A stretch of DNA of 64,000 nucleotides from Streptomyces spiralis (GCF_014654675.1 NZ_BNBC01000001.1:274129-338128); one strand, 5' to 3'. Positions 15,840-26,396 are shown, counted from the stretch's first letter. Notes: generated by a model not told the origin, from the letters alone. Translations and numbers: made by a program.

Positions 15840-17198
15840 TCACGCCTGCCGGGAGGCCAGCTGGATGACGGTGATGTCGGACGGGGCGCCCACGCGCGTC
15901 GGCGGTCCCCACGCCCCGGCTCCCCGGCTGACGTACAACTGGGTGTCGCCGTACCGCTCCAGGCCCGCGACGGTCGGGTTGGCGGCGGCCGCGAGGAGGC
16001 TGCCCGGCCAGAGCTGACCGCCGTGGGTGTGACCGGACAGCTGGAGGTCGACCCCGTGCCGGACCGCCTCGTGGATCTGCACCGGCTGGTGGGCCAGGAG
16101 CACGCACGCGCGCAGGGGGTCCCGGTCGCCGAGCGCACGGTCGAAGTCGGGGCCCTGCCCCTGACTCTCGCCCTGTACGTCGTTGACGCCGGCCAGGTCG
16201 AAGCCGGGCAGCTCGGTGCGCGCGTTCTCCAGGGGGTGCAGTCCGAGCCGCCGCACCTCCTCGACCCACTGCCGCGCACCGGAGAAGTACTCGTGATTGC
16301 CGGTCACGAAGTACGCCCCGTGCCGCGCCCTGAGCTGTGCGAGCGGCGCCGCGGCCGGTCCGAGGTCCTTGACGCTGCCGTCCACAAGGTCGCCGACCAC
16401 CGCGATGAGGTCGGGCTGGGTGGCGTTGACGGTGTCGACCACCTTCTGCGCGAAGCCCCGGCCGAGGATCGGCCCCAGGTGGATGTCGCTGACCACCGCG
16501 ATCCGGAAACCGTCCGCCGCCCGCGGGAGCTTTCCGAGCGGCACGGTGACCCGCTTCACACCGGGCCCCCGCAACACCCCGTACGTCCCGTACCCCACGG
16601 TCCCCACGGCAGCGGTGGCGGCAGCGGCGGCCAGGACGCGGGAGATGAAGAGGCGCCGGGTGGGACTGAGGACGGAGGCGGGGGCGGGAGCGGACGTGAG
16701 GGCGGCGGAGACGGCAGGGGCGCCGGTGGTGGTGGTGGTCAGCGGGGCGGGACTGGCGACGTGTGCCGTGGCGGGTTCTCCGACGGACTCCTCGACGGAG
16801 GGCGCGTCGCCCTCGTCGGGGCTGATCGCGTCGCCCTCGCCGGGGCTGATCCCGTTGCCCGTCCGGACCGCGCCGGAGCGGCGGGCCGTGAGCCGACGCA
16901 GTGCGGGGCGTACGGCCTCGCCCGCCAGCAGGGCCAGCAGCAGGTAGATCGACAGGGCGAGCCACAGGAAGCCCGGCCAGGCGAGGGTGCGCTGGAGCCA
17001 GAAGGGGGCGCCGGCGCGCTCGGCCACGAGGGCGGCCACCGCCAGCGCCCAGCCCCCGGCGATCAGCAGCGCGCCCGCGCGCCGCGGCCGGCCCGGGCCG
17101 GCGGTCGTGTCGCGGAACAGGCGGCGCCACACATACCAGTTGGCCGCCACGACGGCCGTCAGGGCGAGCAGCGCCCCGAGCACGAAGACGACCACCAT
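15840..17198 (-). CDS. membrane-anchored metallophosphoesterase (YkuE/YaeI-like)
   Basis: This 452-residue protein has four N-terminal membrane helices within about residues 1-105, a low-complexity linker (about 107-165) with acidic repeats (SPGEGDAISPDEGDAPS) and a Thr/Ala-rich run, then a TAT-like or fifth hydrophobic segment (RRLFISRVLAAAAATAAVGT). The calcineurin-like domain (about 210-450) has all metal motifs: VVSDIHLG, VVGDLVDG, VTGNHEYF, LLAHQP and LSGHTHGGQLWPG. It should hydrolyse phosphodiesters or pyrophosphate bonds, in this subfamily often on lipid substrates. The domain lies after the last hydrophobic segment. The ATG start is the first in frame. Confidence 0.88.
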   Translation of the reverse strand: MVVVFVLGALLALTAVVAANWYVWRRLFRDTTAGPGRPRRAGALLIAGGWALAVAALVAERAGAPFWLQRTLAWPGFLWLALSIYLLLALLAGEAVRPALRRLTARRSGAVRTGNGISPGEGDAISPDEGDAPSVEESVGEPATAHVASPAPLTTTTTGAPAVSAALTSAPAPASVLSPTRRLFISRVLAAAAATAAVGTVGYGTYGVLRGPGVKRVTVPLGKLPRAADGFRIAVVSDIHLGPILGRGFAQKVVDTVNATQPDLIAVVGDLVDGSVKDLGPAAAPLAQLRARHGAYFVTGNHEYFSGARQWVEEVRRLGLHPLENARTELPGFDLAGVNDVQGESQGQGPDFDRALGDRDPLRACVLLAHQPVQIHEAVRHGVDLQLSGHTHGGQLWPGSLLAAAANPTVAGLERYGDTQLYVSRGAGAWGPPTRVGAPSDITVIQLASRQA

Positions 17199-17226
17199 GC
17201 CGCCCGTCCCTTCCGTGTCCGGAACG

Positions 17227-17466
17227 CTATGACGTCCGGCGCAGTGCGCGCAGTCCGCGCAACCCGATGACCCCGATGACCGTCCCCAATACGAAGGAGA
17301 CGACGGCCAGCGCCAGGTGCACCCAGAAGTACGCCGTGGGATCCCCGTGGTCGAACGCCAGCCCGCTGCTGTCCTTGACGAGATTCTTGACGAAAGTGAC
17401 CCAGATGATCCAGCTCCACACCCCGAAGGCGAGCAGGAACCAGGAGAGGGGGCGGCTGAGCTTCAT
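17227..17466 (-). CDS. SCO4848-family small membrane protein
   Basis: This 79-residue protein has two membrane helices: SRPLSWFLLAFGVWSWIIW (about 4-23) and AYFWVHLALAVVSFVLGTVI (about 44-65). A polar loop (VKNLVKDSSGLAFDHGDPT) sits between them and the tail is basic (RGLRALRRTS). From memory it matches the conserved actinobacterial family named after SCO4848. Its function is unknown. It lies 28 bp upstream of the metallophosphoesterase on the same strand and divergent from the carboxypeptidase gene. GATACT sits 6 nt upstream of ATG 17466, so it is probably leaderless. Confidence 0.85.
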   Translation of the reverse strand: MKLSRPLSWFLLAFGVWSWIIWVTFVKNLVKDSSGLAFDHGDPTAYFWVHLALAVVSFVLGTVIGVIGLRGLRALRRTS

Positions 17467-17472
17467 GCGTCC

Positions 17473-17478
17473 AGTATC
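17473..17478 (-). promoter_or_regulatory. -10 box (GATACT) of a leaderless start for the SCO4848-family gene
   Basis: On the minus strand GATACT is followed by 6 nt and then ATG 17466. No Shine-Dalgarno sequence is present. Confidence 0.5.
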
Positions 17479-17544
17479 GCTGCCGGATGCCTCGCTCCCT
17501 GCCCGGGGTGGGAGGGGGTATGGGGCGTCGCCGGTCACGGCAGG

Positions 17545-17550
17545 TACGTT
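17545..17550 (+). promoter_or_regulatory. -10 box (TACGTT) of a leaderless start for the DD-carboxypeptidase gene
   Basis: TACGTT is followed by 7 nt and GTG 17558. No Shine-Dalgarno sequence is present. Confidence 0.5.
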
Positions 17551-17557
17551 TCCGATC

Positions 17558-18841
17558 GTGCCCGCACCCAAGAAGACCGCCAAGCGAACCTTTCTGGTCG
17601 CTTCCGCAGCCCTGTTGTCCGTGTCGCTGACCGCGCCCGCCGCCCTGGCCGCTCCGGCCCCGAAGACGAGCCCGTCGGCCACTCCCCCGGCGAACATGTC
17701 CACGGTGGGCGGTGCCCGCCTCGGCCAGGCCGGCACACAGGTCGACCTGGCCAGTGGCGTACCGGTCCTGCCCAAGGACCTCACGGCCCGTTCCTGGATC
17801 GTCGCCGACGCCGAGTCCGGCCAGGTGCTCGCCGCGCACAACGCGCACTGGCGGCTGCCCCCGGCCAGCACCCTGAAGATGCTGTTCGCCGACACCCTGC
17901 TGCCGAAGCTCCCCGGGACGCAGGAACACAAGGTCGCCGCGAAGGACCTCGCCGGCATGGGCGCCGGTTCCAGCCTGGTCGGGATCAAGGAGAACGAGAC
18001 CTACACGGTTCACGACCTGTGGCTGGGCGTCTTCCTGCGCTCGGGCAACGACGCGGTGCACGTGCTGTCCGCGATGAACGGGGGCGTCGCGCAGACCGTG
18101 ACGGACATGAACGCGCACGCCCAGGAGCTCCAGGCGCTCGACACCCATGTGGTGTCCCCGGACGGCTACGACGCCCCCGGCCAGGTCTCCTCGGCGTACG
18201 ACCTGACCCTGTTCGCCCGCTCCGGGCTGCAGAAGAAGGACTTCCGTGAGTACTGCTCGACGGTGCGGGCCAAGTTCCCCGGCGAGACGAAGAAGGACAA
18301 GAAGGGCAAGAAGACCCGGACCTCCTTCGAGATCCAGAACACCAACCGGCTGCTGAGCGGTGACTACGACCTCTCCGTCTACCAGGGGATAGCGGGGGTG
18401 AAGAACGGCAACACCACCAACGCGGGCGCCACCTTCACCGGCGTCGCGGAACGCGGCGGCCACGTCCTGCTGGTGACGGTGATGAACCCGGAGAAGAAGG
18501 AGCACAACGACGTCTACCGGGAGACCGCCAAGCTCTTCGACTGGGGCTTCCAGGCGGTCGGCAAGGTGCAGCCGGTGGGCGAGCTGGTGCCGCCGAAGAG
18601 CGCCGTGTCCGCGAGCGCCCAGCCGAACCCGACGGCCTCGGCCGGTCAGGCGGGCGGCGGTCAGGCCGGCGGCTCGTCGGCAAAGCCGGTGGCGAGCGCC
18701 TCGGTCAGGAGCGGCTCCAGCGGCATGGGGATCGCCCTGGGCATCGCCGGCGGAGTCGTGCTGCTGCTCGCGGCCGGCGCCTATCTGGTCAACCGCCGCT
18801 GGCCGCTGCCGGACCTGGTGCGCCGCCGTTCCCGCCCGTGA
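17558..18841 (+). CDS. D-alanyl-D-alanine carboxypeptidase (peptidase S11), membrane-anchored
   Basis: This 427-residue low-molecular-weight penicillin-binding protein trims the terminal D-Ala of peptidoglycan stem peptides outside the cell. It has a signal peptide (about 1-32, SAALLSVSLTAPAALAAPA), an S11 domain (about 75-335) and a Ser/Ala/Gln-rich spacer. The C-terminus has a membrane helix (GIALGIAGGVVLLLAAGAYL) and a basic tail. Active-site motifs are S104TLK (nucleophile Ser104, Lys107), SGN in FLRSGNDAV, and KNGNT in place of the common KTG. GTG 17558 follows a -10 box by 7 nt. Its 3' end overlaps the convergent YihY gene by 53 nt. Confidence 0.92.
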   Translation: MPAPKKTAKRTFLVASAALLSVSLTAPAALAAPAPKTSPSATPPANMSTVGGARLGQAGTQVDLASGVPVLPKDLTARSWIVADAESGQVLAAHNAHWRLPPASTLKMLFADTLLPKLPGTQEHKVAAKDLAGMGAGSSLVGIKENETYTVHDLWLGVFLRSGNDAVHVLSAMNGGVAQTVTDMNAHAQELQALDTHVVSPDGYDAPGQVSSAYDLTLFARSGLQKKDFREYCSTVRAKFPGETKKDKKGKKTRTSFEIQNTNRLLSGDYDLSVYQGIAGVKNGNTTNAGATFTGVAERGGHVLLVTVMNPEKKEHNDVYRETAKLFDWGFQAVGKVQPVGELVPPKSAVSASAQPNPTASAGQAGGGQAGGSSAKPVASASVRSGSSGMGIALGIAGGVVLLLAAGAYLVNRRWPLPDLVRRRSRP

Positions 18842-19751
18842 GCCGGTCCCCCGGCCCGCCCTCCCCGTCGCCGCCCACGCCCTCGCCCTCGCCGCCCGGA
18901 CCCGGCTCGACGCGTGTCGCCGTCCAGGCGGCGCAGTACAGCACGAGCTTGGCGGTGAAGTTGATCCACAGCAGCAGGGCGACGGGGACGCCGAACGCGC
19001 CGTACATGCTCTTCGTCGCCACGCCCTGGATGTAGCCGCTCAGCAGCAGCTTCAGCAGTTCGAAGCCGACCGCTCCGAGCAGCGCGGCGACCAGCAGCCG
19101 GCGGCGCGGCGGTTCGACGCCGGGCAGCAGGGTGAGGACGTACAGCAGCACCAGGAAGTCGGCGGCGACGGCGACGAGGAACGCGACGACCTGCAACACG
19201 ACGCTGCCCCAGCCGTGTTCTTTCAGGCCGATCTCGCGCGTGAGCCACCCGACGGCGGCCGAGGCGACCGTGGAGACGGCCAGGGTGACGAGCACCGCGC
19301 CGCCGAGACCGATGAGGATGCCCCCGTCCTTCAGCTTGTTCAGGATCGGGTTCTCCTCCGCGTCGGGCAGCTCCCAGACCGCACGCAGACAGTCGCGCAT
19401 CTGACCGACCCAGCCCATACCGGTGAACAGCAGCAGGGCGCCCGCGATGACCCCGACGGTGCCCGCGTTCTGCGCCAGGGAGCTGATGTGCAGCTGCTCG
19501 CCCAGGCCGGGGAACTGCTCGGTGATCTTGTTCTCCAGCGTGCGCTGCTGCTTGGCGTTGAGCGTGGCGGCGCCGAGCGCGGCGGCCAGCGTCAGCAGCG
19601 GGAAGAGCGCGACGAAGCTGACGAACGTCATGGCGGCGGCCAGCCGTGTCCACTTCACGCGGTCCAGCCGCTCGTACGACCGCCAGGCGTGCGTGAGCAT
19701 CAGCCGCGCCACCCAGGGGCCGACGACGGGGAGGTTCTTCAGCCAGTCCAT
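18789..19751 (-). CDS. YihY/virulence factor BrkB family membrane protein
   Basis: This 320-residue protein has about six membrane helices in the YihY/UPF0761 pattern: ERLDRVKWTRLAAAMTFVSF, VIAGALLLFTGMGWVGQMRD, ILIGLGGAVLVTLAVSTVAS, VAFLVAVAADFLVLLYVLTL, LLVAALLGAVGFELLKLLLS and SMYGAFGVPVALLLWINFTA. The C-terminal 35 residues are Gly/Pro-rich and lie in DNA that also encodes the end of the convergent carboxypeptidase (18789-18841). The family function is unresolved (once mistaken for RNase BN). The gene is divergent from the SDR gene with only 86 bp between starts. Confidence 0.88.
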   Translation of the reverse strand: MDWLKNLPVVGPWVARLMLTHAWRSYERLDRVKWTRLAAAMTFVSFVALFPLLTLAAALGAATLNAKQQRTLENKITEQFPGLGEQLHISSLAQNAGTVGVIAGALLLFTGMGWVGQMRDCLRAVWELPDAEENPILNKLKDGGILIGLGGAVLVTLAVSTVASAAVGWLTREIGLKEHGWGSVVLQVVAFLVAVAADFLVLLYVLTLLPGVEPPRRRLLVAALLGAVGFELLKLLLSGYIQGVATKSMYGAFGVPVALLLWINFTAKLVLYCAAWTATRVEPGPGGEGEGVGGDGEGGPGDRLTGGNGGAPGPAAASGG

Positions 19752-19823
19752 GACCCGACTTGTGCCCGCTCCGGGCTGCCGTCAACACCGCGTTTCTACG
19801 ACAGAACGTCCATAAGCGGACGA

Positions 19824-19829
19824 TACAGT
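19824..19829 (+). promoter_or_regulatory. -10 box (TACAGT) of a leaderless start for the SDR gene
   Basis: TACAGT is followed by 8 nt and GTG 19838. The same TACAGT arrangement occurs before GTG 26528. Confidence 0.55.
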
Positions 19830-19837
19830 CGTCTGCC

Positions 19838-20620
19838 GTGAAGGATGCCTCCGGTCCCACCCCCCTGCTCCGTCTCTCCCCGCTCCCCGGGTCCCTGCTC
19901 GTTCTCGGCGGCACGTCCGGGATCGCGCTGGCCGTGGCGCGCCGGCTCATCGCGCGCCGCACCCGCACGGTGTGGCTGGCGGGCCGCCCCTCGCCCGCCC
20001 TGGAGGAGGCCGCCGGGCATCTGCGCTCCCTGGGCGCGGACGTGCGCACCGTCGCCTTCGACGCGCTCGATCCGGCGTCCCACGAGGAGGCGCTGGGCAA
20101 GGTGTTCGCCGAGGGCGACATCGACATGGTGCTGCTGGCCTTCGGCGTCCTCGGCGACCAGGCCTACGACGAACGCGAGCCGCTCAACGCGGTGCGGGTC
20201 GCGCAGACCAACTACACCGGAGCCGTGTCCTCGGGCCTGGTGGCCGCGCGGGAGCTGCAGAACCAGGGGCACGGCTCGCTGGTCGTGCTCTCCTCGGTCT
20301 CCGGCGAGCGGGCCCGCCGCACGGACTTCATCTACGGCTCCAGCAAGGCCGCGCTGGACACCTTCACGCAGGGTCTGGGCGACGCACTGTACGGCACGGG
20401 CGTGCACGTCATGGCCGTACGCCCCGGCTTCGTGCGGTCGGCGGCGACGGCCGGGCGGCCGGTGCCCCCGTTCGCGAGCACGCCTGAGGAGGTCGCCACC
20501 GCCGTCGAGCTGGGGCTGCGGCGGCGTTCGGAGACCGTGTGGGTGCCGGGGATCCTCCGGCCGGTGGCTGCGGTGCTGCGCCATCTGCCGCGGGCGCTGT
20601 ACCGGCGGCTGCCGTTGTGA
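19838..20620 (+). CDS. short-chain dehydrogenase/reductase, decaprenylphosphoryl-ribose reductase (DprE2)-like
   Basis: This 260-residue SDR has the NAD(P) motif GGTSGIA (24-30), an NxAG-like region replaced by LLAFGVLGD, the catalytic Ser in VVLSSVSGERAR and Tyr-x3-Lys in YGSSKAALD. The C-terminal basic tail (RHLPRALYRRLPL) and the ALVAARELQ style resemble DprE2-type reductases that make arabinose donors. Streptomyces lack arabinogalactan, so that substrate is doubtful and the reaction is best left as an NAD(P)-dependent alcohol/ketone oxidoreductase. GTG 19838 has no Shine-Dalgarno sequence and is probably leaderless. It converges on the 2H phosphoesterase gene after 21 bp. Confidence 0.85.
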   Translation: MKDASGPTPLLRLSPLPGSLLVLGGTSGIALAVARRLIARRTRTVWLAGRPSPALEEAAGHLRSLGADVRTVAFDALDPASHEEALGKVFAEGDIDMVLLAFGVLGDQAYDEREPLNAVRVAQTNYTGAVSSGLVAARELQNQGHGSLVVLSSVSGERARRTDFIYGSSKAALDTFTQGLGDALYGTGVHVMAVRPGFVRSAATAGRPVPPFASTPEEVATAVELGLRRRSETVWVPGILRPVAAVLRHLPRALYRRLPL

Positions 20621-20641
20621 GGCGGTGCGGCCTGCCGCCTG

Positions 20642-21223
20642 CTACCGCGCGGGCAGCGTGCCGCTGTCCACCGGGGCCGCCTGCGGGGGCACCACCGTGG
20701 AGCCGCCGAAGACGAACTCCCGCAGCTTGCGCCAGACTCCGTCCGGCCCCTGCTCGTGCAGGGCGAAGCCGGTGCACCACCACTCGGCCTCGTAGCCGGC
20801 GAGTTCGCGGAGGGCGAGGTCCATCGCCGCGTCGTCGATGCCGTGCGCCACCGTGACGTGCGGGTGGTACGGGAACTGGAGTTCGCGTGCCACCGGTCCC
20901 GAGGCGTCGCGGACCCGTTCCTGAAGCCGGGTGCACGCCTCGGCGCCCTCGACGACCCGGACGTACACCACCGGCGACAGCGGCCGGAAGGTGTCCGTTC
21001 CGGACAGCCGCATCGCGAAGGGCCGGCCGGCCGCGGCCACCTCCGTCAGATGGGCCTCGACGGCCGCCAGCTCGGCGGTGTCCACCTCGGTCGGCGGGAG
21101 CAGGGTGACATGCGTGGGGATGCCGTGAGCCGCGGCGTCGCCGAAGCCCGCGCGCCGCTGCTGGAGCAGGCTGCCGTGGGGCTCCGGGACCGCGATCGAC
21201 ACGCCGATCGTTACGGTCCCCAC
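20642..21223 (-). CDS. 2H phosphoesterase family protein (2'-5' RNA ligase-like)
   Basis: This 193-residue protein has the two catalytic HxT motifs of the 2H fold: HVTLLPP near residue 38 and HVTVAHG near residue 123. Members hydrolyse or form 2'-5' or cyclic phosphodiester bonds in RNA or nucleotides. The family beta strands TIGVSIAVPEPHG and PVVYVRVVEG are in place. It ends with WCTGFALHEQGPDGVWRKLR. GTG 21223 follows GGAG. It lies downstream of trpS on the same strand across a 150-bp gap. The cellular substrate is unknown. Confidence 0.88.
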   Translation of the reverse strand: MGTVTIGVSIAVPEPHGSLLQQRRAGFGDAAAHGIPTHVTLLPPTEVDTAELAAVEAHLTEVAAAGRPFAMRLSGTDTFRPLSPVVYVRVVEGAEACTRLQERVRDASGPVARELQFPYHPHVTVAHGIDDAAMDLALRELAGYEAEWWCTGFALHEQGPDGVWRKLREFVFGGSTVVPPQAAPVDSGTLPAR

Positions 21224-21373
21224 GTCGTCTCCTGTCGTCGTGTCGGGTGAGTTGTCTGTTTCGTTCTCAGCCGTCCGGCTATCGACTGTACGTCCACGGC
21301 CGTCCCGAAGGCAGGCGCAGGCACAGTGATGTGCAGCGCTCTGCCCTTCGGGGCGTGTGTGCGGTGGTGCGCC

Positions 21374-23177
<1,804 letters not shown>

Positions 23178-23190
23178 GCTCCCGGATGCG

Positions 23191-24636
23191 TCAGCCCAGG
23201 TCGATCTCCGGGTAGAGCGGGAAGGCGGCCACGAGGTCGGTGGCGCGGTGGGAGATCTCGTCGGCGATCTTCGGGTCGAGGACGTGGGCGGCCTTGGAGG
23301 GGGCGCCGGACTTGGTGGTGCCGGGCTCGGCGCTGGTGAGGACGCGGTCGATCAGGCCGGCGACCTCGTCCATCTCCGCCGTGCCGAGGCCGCGGGTGGT
23401 GAGCGCGGGCGTGCCGACGCGGATGCCGGAGGTGTACCAGGCGCCGTTGGGGTCGGCCGGGATCGCGTTGCGGTTGGTGACGATGCCGGACTCGAGGAGG
23501 GCGGCCTCGGCCTGGCGGCCGGTGAGGCCGTAGGACGTGGCGACGTCGATCAGGTTGAGGTGGTTGTCGGTGCCGCCGGTGACAAGGGTGGCGCCGCGGC
23601 GCGTCAGGCCCTCGGCGAGGGCGCGGGAGTTGTCGACGATGCGCTGGGCGTAGTCCTGGAAGGCGGGCTGCCGGGCCTCGGCCAGGGCGACCGCCTTCGC
23701 GGCCATGACGTGCGGGAGGGGGCCGCCGAGGACCATCGGGCAGCCCCGGTCGACCTGGTCCTTGAGGGAGTCGTCGCACAGGACCATGCCGCCGCGCGGA
23801 CCGCGCAGGGACTTGTGCGTGGTGGTCGTCACGATCTGGGCGTGCGGGACCGGGTCGAAGTCGCCGGTCAGGACCTTGCCCGCCACCAGGCCCGCGAAGT
23901 GGGCCATGTCGACCATGAGCGTCGCGCCGACCTCGTCGGCGATCTCGCGCATGATCCGGAAGTTCACCAGACGGGGGTACGCGGAGTAGCCGGCGACGAT
24001 GATCAGCGGCTTGAACTCGCGGGCCTGGGCGCGCAGCGCGTCGTAGTCGATCAGGCCGGTGGCCGGGTCGGTGCCGTAGGAGCGCTGGTCGAACATCTTG
24101 CCGGAGATGTTGGGGCGGAAGCCGTGGGTGAGGTGGCCGCCGGCGTCCAGGGACATGCCGAGCATGCGCTGGTTGCCGAAGGCCTGGCGCAGCTCGGCCC
24201 AGTCGGCCTCGGTCAGGTCGTTGACCTGGCGGGCGCCGGCCTTCTCCAGGAAGGGGACCTCGACGCGGTCGGCGAGGACGGCCCAGAAGGCGACCAGGTT
24301 GGCGTCGATGCCGGAGTGGGGCTGGACGTAGGCGTGGCGGGCGCCGAAGAGTTCACGCGCGTGCTCGGCGGCCAGGGACTCGACGGTGTCGACGTTGCGG
24401 CAGCCGGCGTAGAAGCGGCGGCCGACGGTGCCCTCGGCGTACTTGTCGCTGAACCAGTTGCCCATCGCCAGGAGGGTGGCCGGGGAGGCGTAGTTCTCGG
24501 AGGCGATCAGCTTGAGCATCTCGCGCTGGTCGGCGACCTCCTGGCCGATGGCGTCGGCGACGCGCGGCTCGACGGCGCGGATCACGTCGAGGGCGGCGCG
24601 GAAGGCGGTGGACTCGTGGGAGAGGGGCGCAGACAT
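23191..24636 (-). CDS. glyA: serine hydroxymethyltransferase
   Basis: This 481-residue PLP enzyme converts serine and THF to glycine and 5,10-methylene-THF, the main one-carbon entry point. Motifs are [66 protein letters not shown] and the PLP-lysine region [14 protein letters not shown]. It is about 60 residues longer than E. coli GlyA, with an insertion at [20 protein letters not shown] and following; this longer type is known in actinobacteria. ATG 24636 has a GGAGG box. A ZTP riboswitch lies directly upstream (24684-24790), so expression should rise when purine-pathway ZMP/ZTP builds up. Confidence 0.97.
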   Translation of the reverse strand: MSAPLSHESTAFRAALDVIRAVEPRVADAIGQEVADQREMLKLIASENYASPATLLAMGNWFSDKYAEGTVGRRFYAGCRNVDTVESLAAEHARELFGARHAYVQPHSGIDANLVAFWAVLADRVEVPFLEKAGARQVNDLTEADWAELRQAFGNQRMLGMSLDAGGHLTHGFRPNISGKMFDQRSYGTDPATGLIDYDALRAQAREFKPLIIVAGYSAYPRLVNFRIMREIADEVGATLMVDMAHFAGLVAGKVLTGDFDPVPHAQIVTTTTHKSLRGPRGGMVLCDDSLKDQVDRGCPMVLGGPLPHVMAAKAVALAEARQPAFQDYAQRIVDNSRALAEGLTRRGATLVTGGTDNHLNLIDVATSYGLTGRQAEAALLESGIVTNRNAIPADPNGAWYTSGIRVGTPALTTRGLGTAEMDEVAGLIDRVLTSAEPGTTKSGAPSKAAHVLDPKIADEISHRATDLVAAFPLYPEIDLG

Positions 24637-24683
24637 CTCGGGGACCTCCGGGCGTGGCGTTCGGCGTTCGGCGTTCACGGTAC

Positions 24684-24790
24684 GGCCCAGGCGCACGGCA
24701 CACTCGCTGCTCGGGCCGCTCCCCGATGGTCGGTCCCATCTTTGGGTCCTGGCATCACCAGGACCAGACGCGCCAGTCACGGCCCGCCCC
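24684..24790 (-). ncRNA. ZTP riboswitch (pfl motif) controlling glyA
   Basis: Read on the minus strand, the conserved first half GGGCCGTGACTGGCGCG (about 24785-24769) is followed by a hairpin made of TCCTGG/CCAGGA. The pfl-motif core ATGGGACCGACCATCGGGGA comes next, and the second half CCGTGCGCCTGGGCC (24699-24685) closes the pseudoknot. These strings and their order are the ZTP riboswitch consensus as I know it. The aptamer ends about 48 nt before the glyA ATG, leaving room for an expression platform over the GGAGG box. ZTP/ZMP binding signals folate shortage and usually switches such genes on. Confidence 0.92.
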
Positions 24791-24859
24791 TCAGCCTACC
24801 GGGTGACCTGCCCGGGGGCTCTGCCACGTCCACCATGCGGGCCGGTCCGAGCAGGGCCG

Positions 24860-26044
24860 TCAGAGGATCACGTGCGGCAGGAAGCGGGCGTACTCGTCGG
24901 TGACCAGCCCGGCCGACTCCCGGATGCCGAGGCCCGCGGACTCGTCCTCGACGACCCAGGCGCCGAGAACGACGTGGTTGCCGTCGAAGGCGGGCAGCGG
25001 GGCGAGCGCCTGGTAGCAGCAGGGTTCGTCGCGTACGACGGGCTCGGTCCCCGGCTCGTGCACCGTCACTCCCTCGCCCTCGCGGCCGAGCAGCGGTTTG
25101 GCGACCCAGCCGGTGGTCGCCGCCGGCTCGCGCGGGCCGTCGAGATACGCGGGAAGCAGGTTGGGGTGGCCGGGGTACAGCTCCCAGAGGACCGCCAGCA
25201 GCGCCTTGTTGCTCAGCAGCATCTTCCAGGCGGGTTCGATCCACAGGGTGGAGCCGGTGCCGCCGCCGTTGTCGAGGGTGTCCAGGACGTGGCCGGCGAA
25301 GCGGTCGGTGGTGAGCCACTCCCAGGGGTACAGCTTGAAGATGCTACGGATGAAGCGGAGGCCGTTGTCGACGAACCGGCCGGAGAGCGGGTCCCAGCCG
25401 ATCTCCTCCATGGATATCCAGTCCGTGTCGAGGCCGGCCTGTTCGGCGGTCTCCTTCAGATAGGCGACCGTCATCAGGTCCTCGCCGAGTTCGTCGGCGG
25501 CGGAGTGCGCGAAGTGCAGCGGGCTGCCCGGCGGGAGCAGGTGGGCCTGCTTCTTCCAGGCGGCGACGAGGCGTTCGTGCAGGGAGTTCCACTGGTCGGC
25601 GCCGGGGAACCGCTCCTCCATCCAGAACCACTGGGGCGAGGCGGCCTCGACCAGGGAGGTGGGGGTGTCCGCGTTGTACTCCAGGAGCTTGGCCGGGCCG
25701 GTGCCGTCGTAGCGCAGGTCGAAGCGGGCGTAGACGGAGGGGAGTTCGGCGCGCCGGTGCCAGGACTCGGCGACGGCCCGGGCGACCCGGGGGTCGGTGA
25801 TGCCGAGGTCGTCGAAGCGGCCCGCGGTGACGATGTGGTCCGCGGCGGCCAGGCACATGCGGTGCAGTTCCTCGACGGTCTCCTCCAGCGCCTCCACCTC
25901 GGGCAGCGAGAAGACGTAGTACGCGCTCTCGTCCCAGTAGGGGCGCAGGGAGTCGTCGGGGTAGCGGGTGAGCGGGTAGATCAGGCCCTGTGCCTCGACG
26001 GTCTGCTGCCAGCCGGGGCGGGGCTCGACGGTGCGGCGTTCCAT
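24860..26044 (-). CDS. glutathionylspermidine synthase-family ATP-grasp peptide ligase (YgiC/YjfC type)
   Basis: This 394-residue protein belongs to the GSP_synth preATP-grasp family, ATP-dependent amide ligases that join an amine to a carboxylate. Visible signatures are FDLRYDGTGPAKLLEYNADT, PTSLVEAASPQWFWMEERFP, IEPAWKMLLSNKALLAVLWE, YPGHPNLLPAYLD and WVAKPLLGREGEGV. The stand-alone C-terminal synthetase lacks the N-terminal amidase domain of E. coli Gsp. Actinobacteria do not make glutathione, so the substrate must be something else. The ATG at 26044 lies 7 nt after the stop of the lipoprotein gene, so they form an operon. Confidence 0.85.
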   Translation of the reverse strand: MERRTVEPRPGWQQTVEAQGLIYPLTRYPDDSLRPYWDESAYYVFSLPEVEALEETVEELHRMCLAAADHIVTAGRFDDLGITDPRVARAVAESWHRRAELPSVYARFDLRYDGTGPAKLLEYNADTPTSLVEAASPQWFWMEERFPGADQWNSLHERLVAAWKKQAHLLPPGSPLHFAHSAADELGEDLMTVAYLKETAEQAGLDTDWISMEEIGWDPLSGRFVDNGLRFIRSIFKLYPWEWLTTDRFAGHVLDTLDNGGGTGSTLWIEPAWKMLLSNKALLAVLWELYPGHPNLLPAYLDGPREPAATTGWVAKPLLGREGEGVTVHEPGTEPVVRDEPCCYQALAPLPAFDGNHVVLGAWVVEDESAGLGIRESAGLVTDEYARFLPHVIL

Positions 26045-26051
26045 GCCCGGC

Positions 26052-26396
26052 TCAGCCGCCGGACGTGCCGTGGCCGCTGCCGAAGCCGCCGCGGTCGACC
26101 CCGCCGTGGCTGCCGCCGGACCCGCCGGAGCTCTTGTGGGGCTTGGTGAAGGAGCCGCCGTCCACCCAGCCGCTCTTCTTCTTGCCGCCGTAGTACCAGG
26201 CGCCGTCGACGGAGGTCTTCGCAGACTTGCAGTTCTTGTCGGAGACGACCTTGTAACCCTTGGAGAAGGTGTAGCTGTCGCGGTCGACGCAGCGCTTGTC
26301 CGGGTCGGAGGAGCAGGCGGTGAGCGCCGAGGCGAGCAGTCCCATCCCGCCGAGGACCACCGCGCCCGACCTGAGTTGCCGCCGGGTGTCCGCCAT
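26052..26396 (-). CDS. small lipoprotein with Gly/Ser-rich tail
   Basis: This 114-residue protein has a type-II signal peptide with lipobox LTAC (Cys28), so it should be anchored to the outer face of the membrane. The short ordered part RCVDRDSYTFSKGYKVVSDK and WYYGGKKKSGWVDGGSF contains two further Cys. The last 35 residues are Gly/Ser/His-rich (SSGGSGGSHGGVDRGGFGSG). It is co-transcribed with the ATP-grasp ligase 7 nt downstream. Similar lipoproteins accompany this ligase family in other actinobacteria as far as I recall. Its function is unknown. Confidence 0.8.
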   Translation of the reverse strand: MADTRRQLRSGAVVLGGMGLLASALTACSSDPDKRCVDRDSYTFSKGYKVVSDKNCKSAKTSVDGAWYYGGKKKSGWVDGGSFTKPHKSSGGSGGSHGGVDRGGFGSGHGTSGG

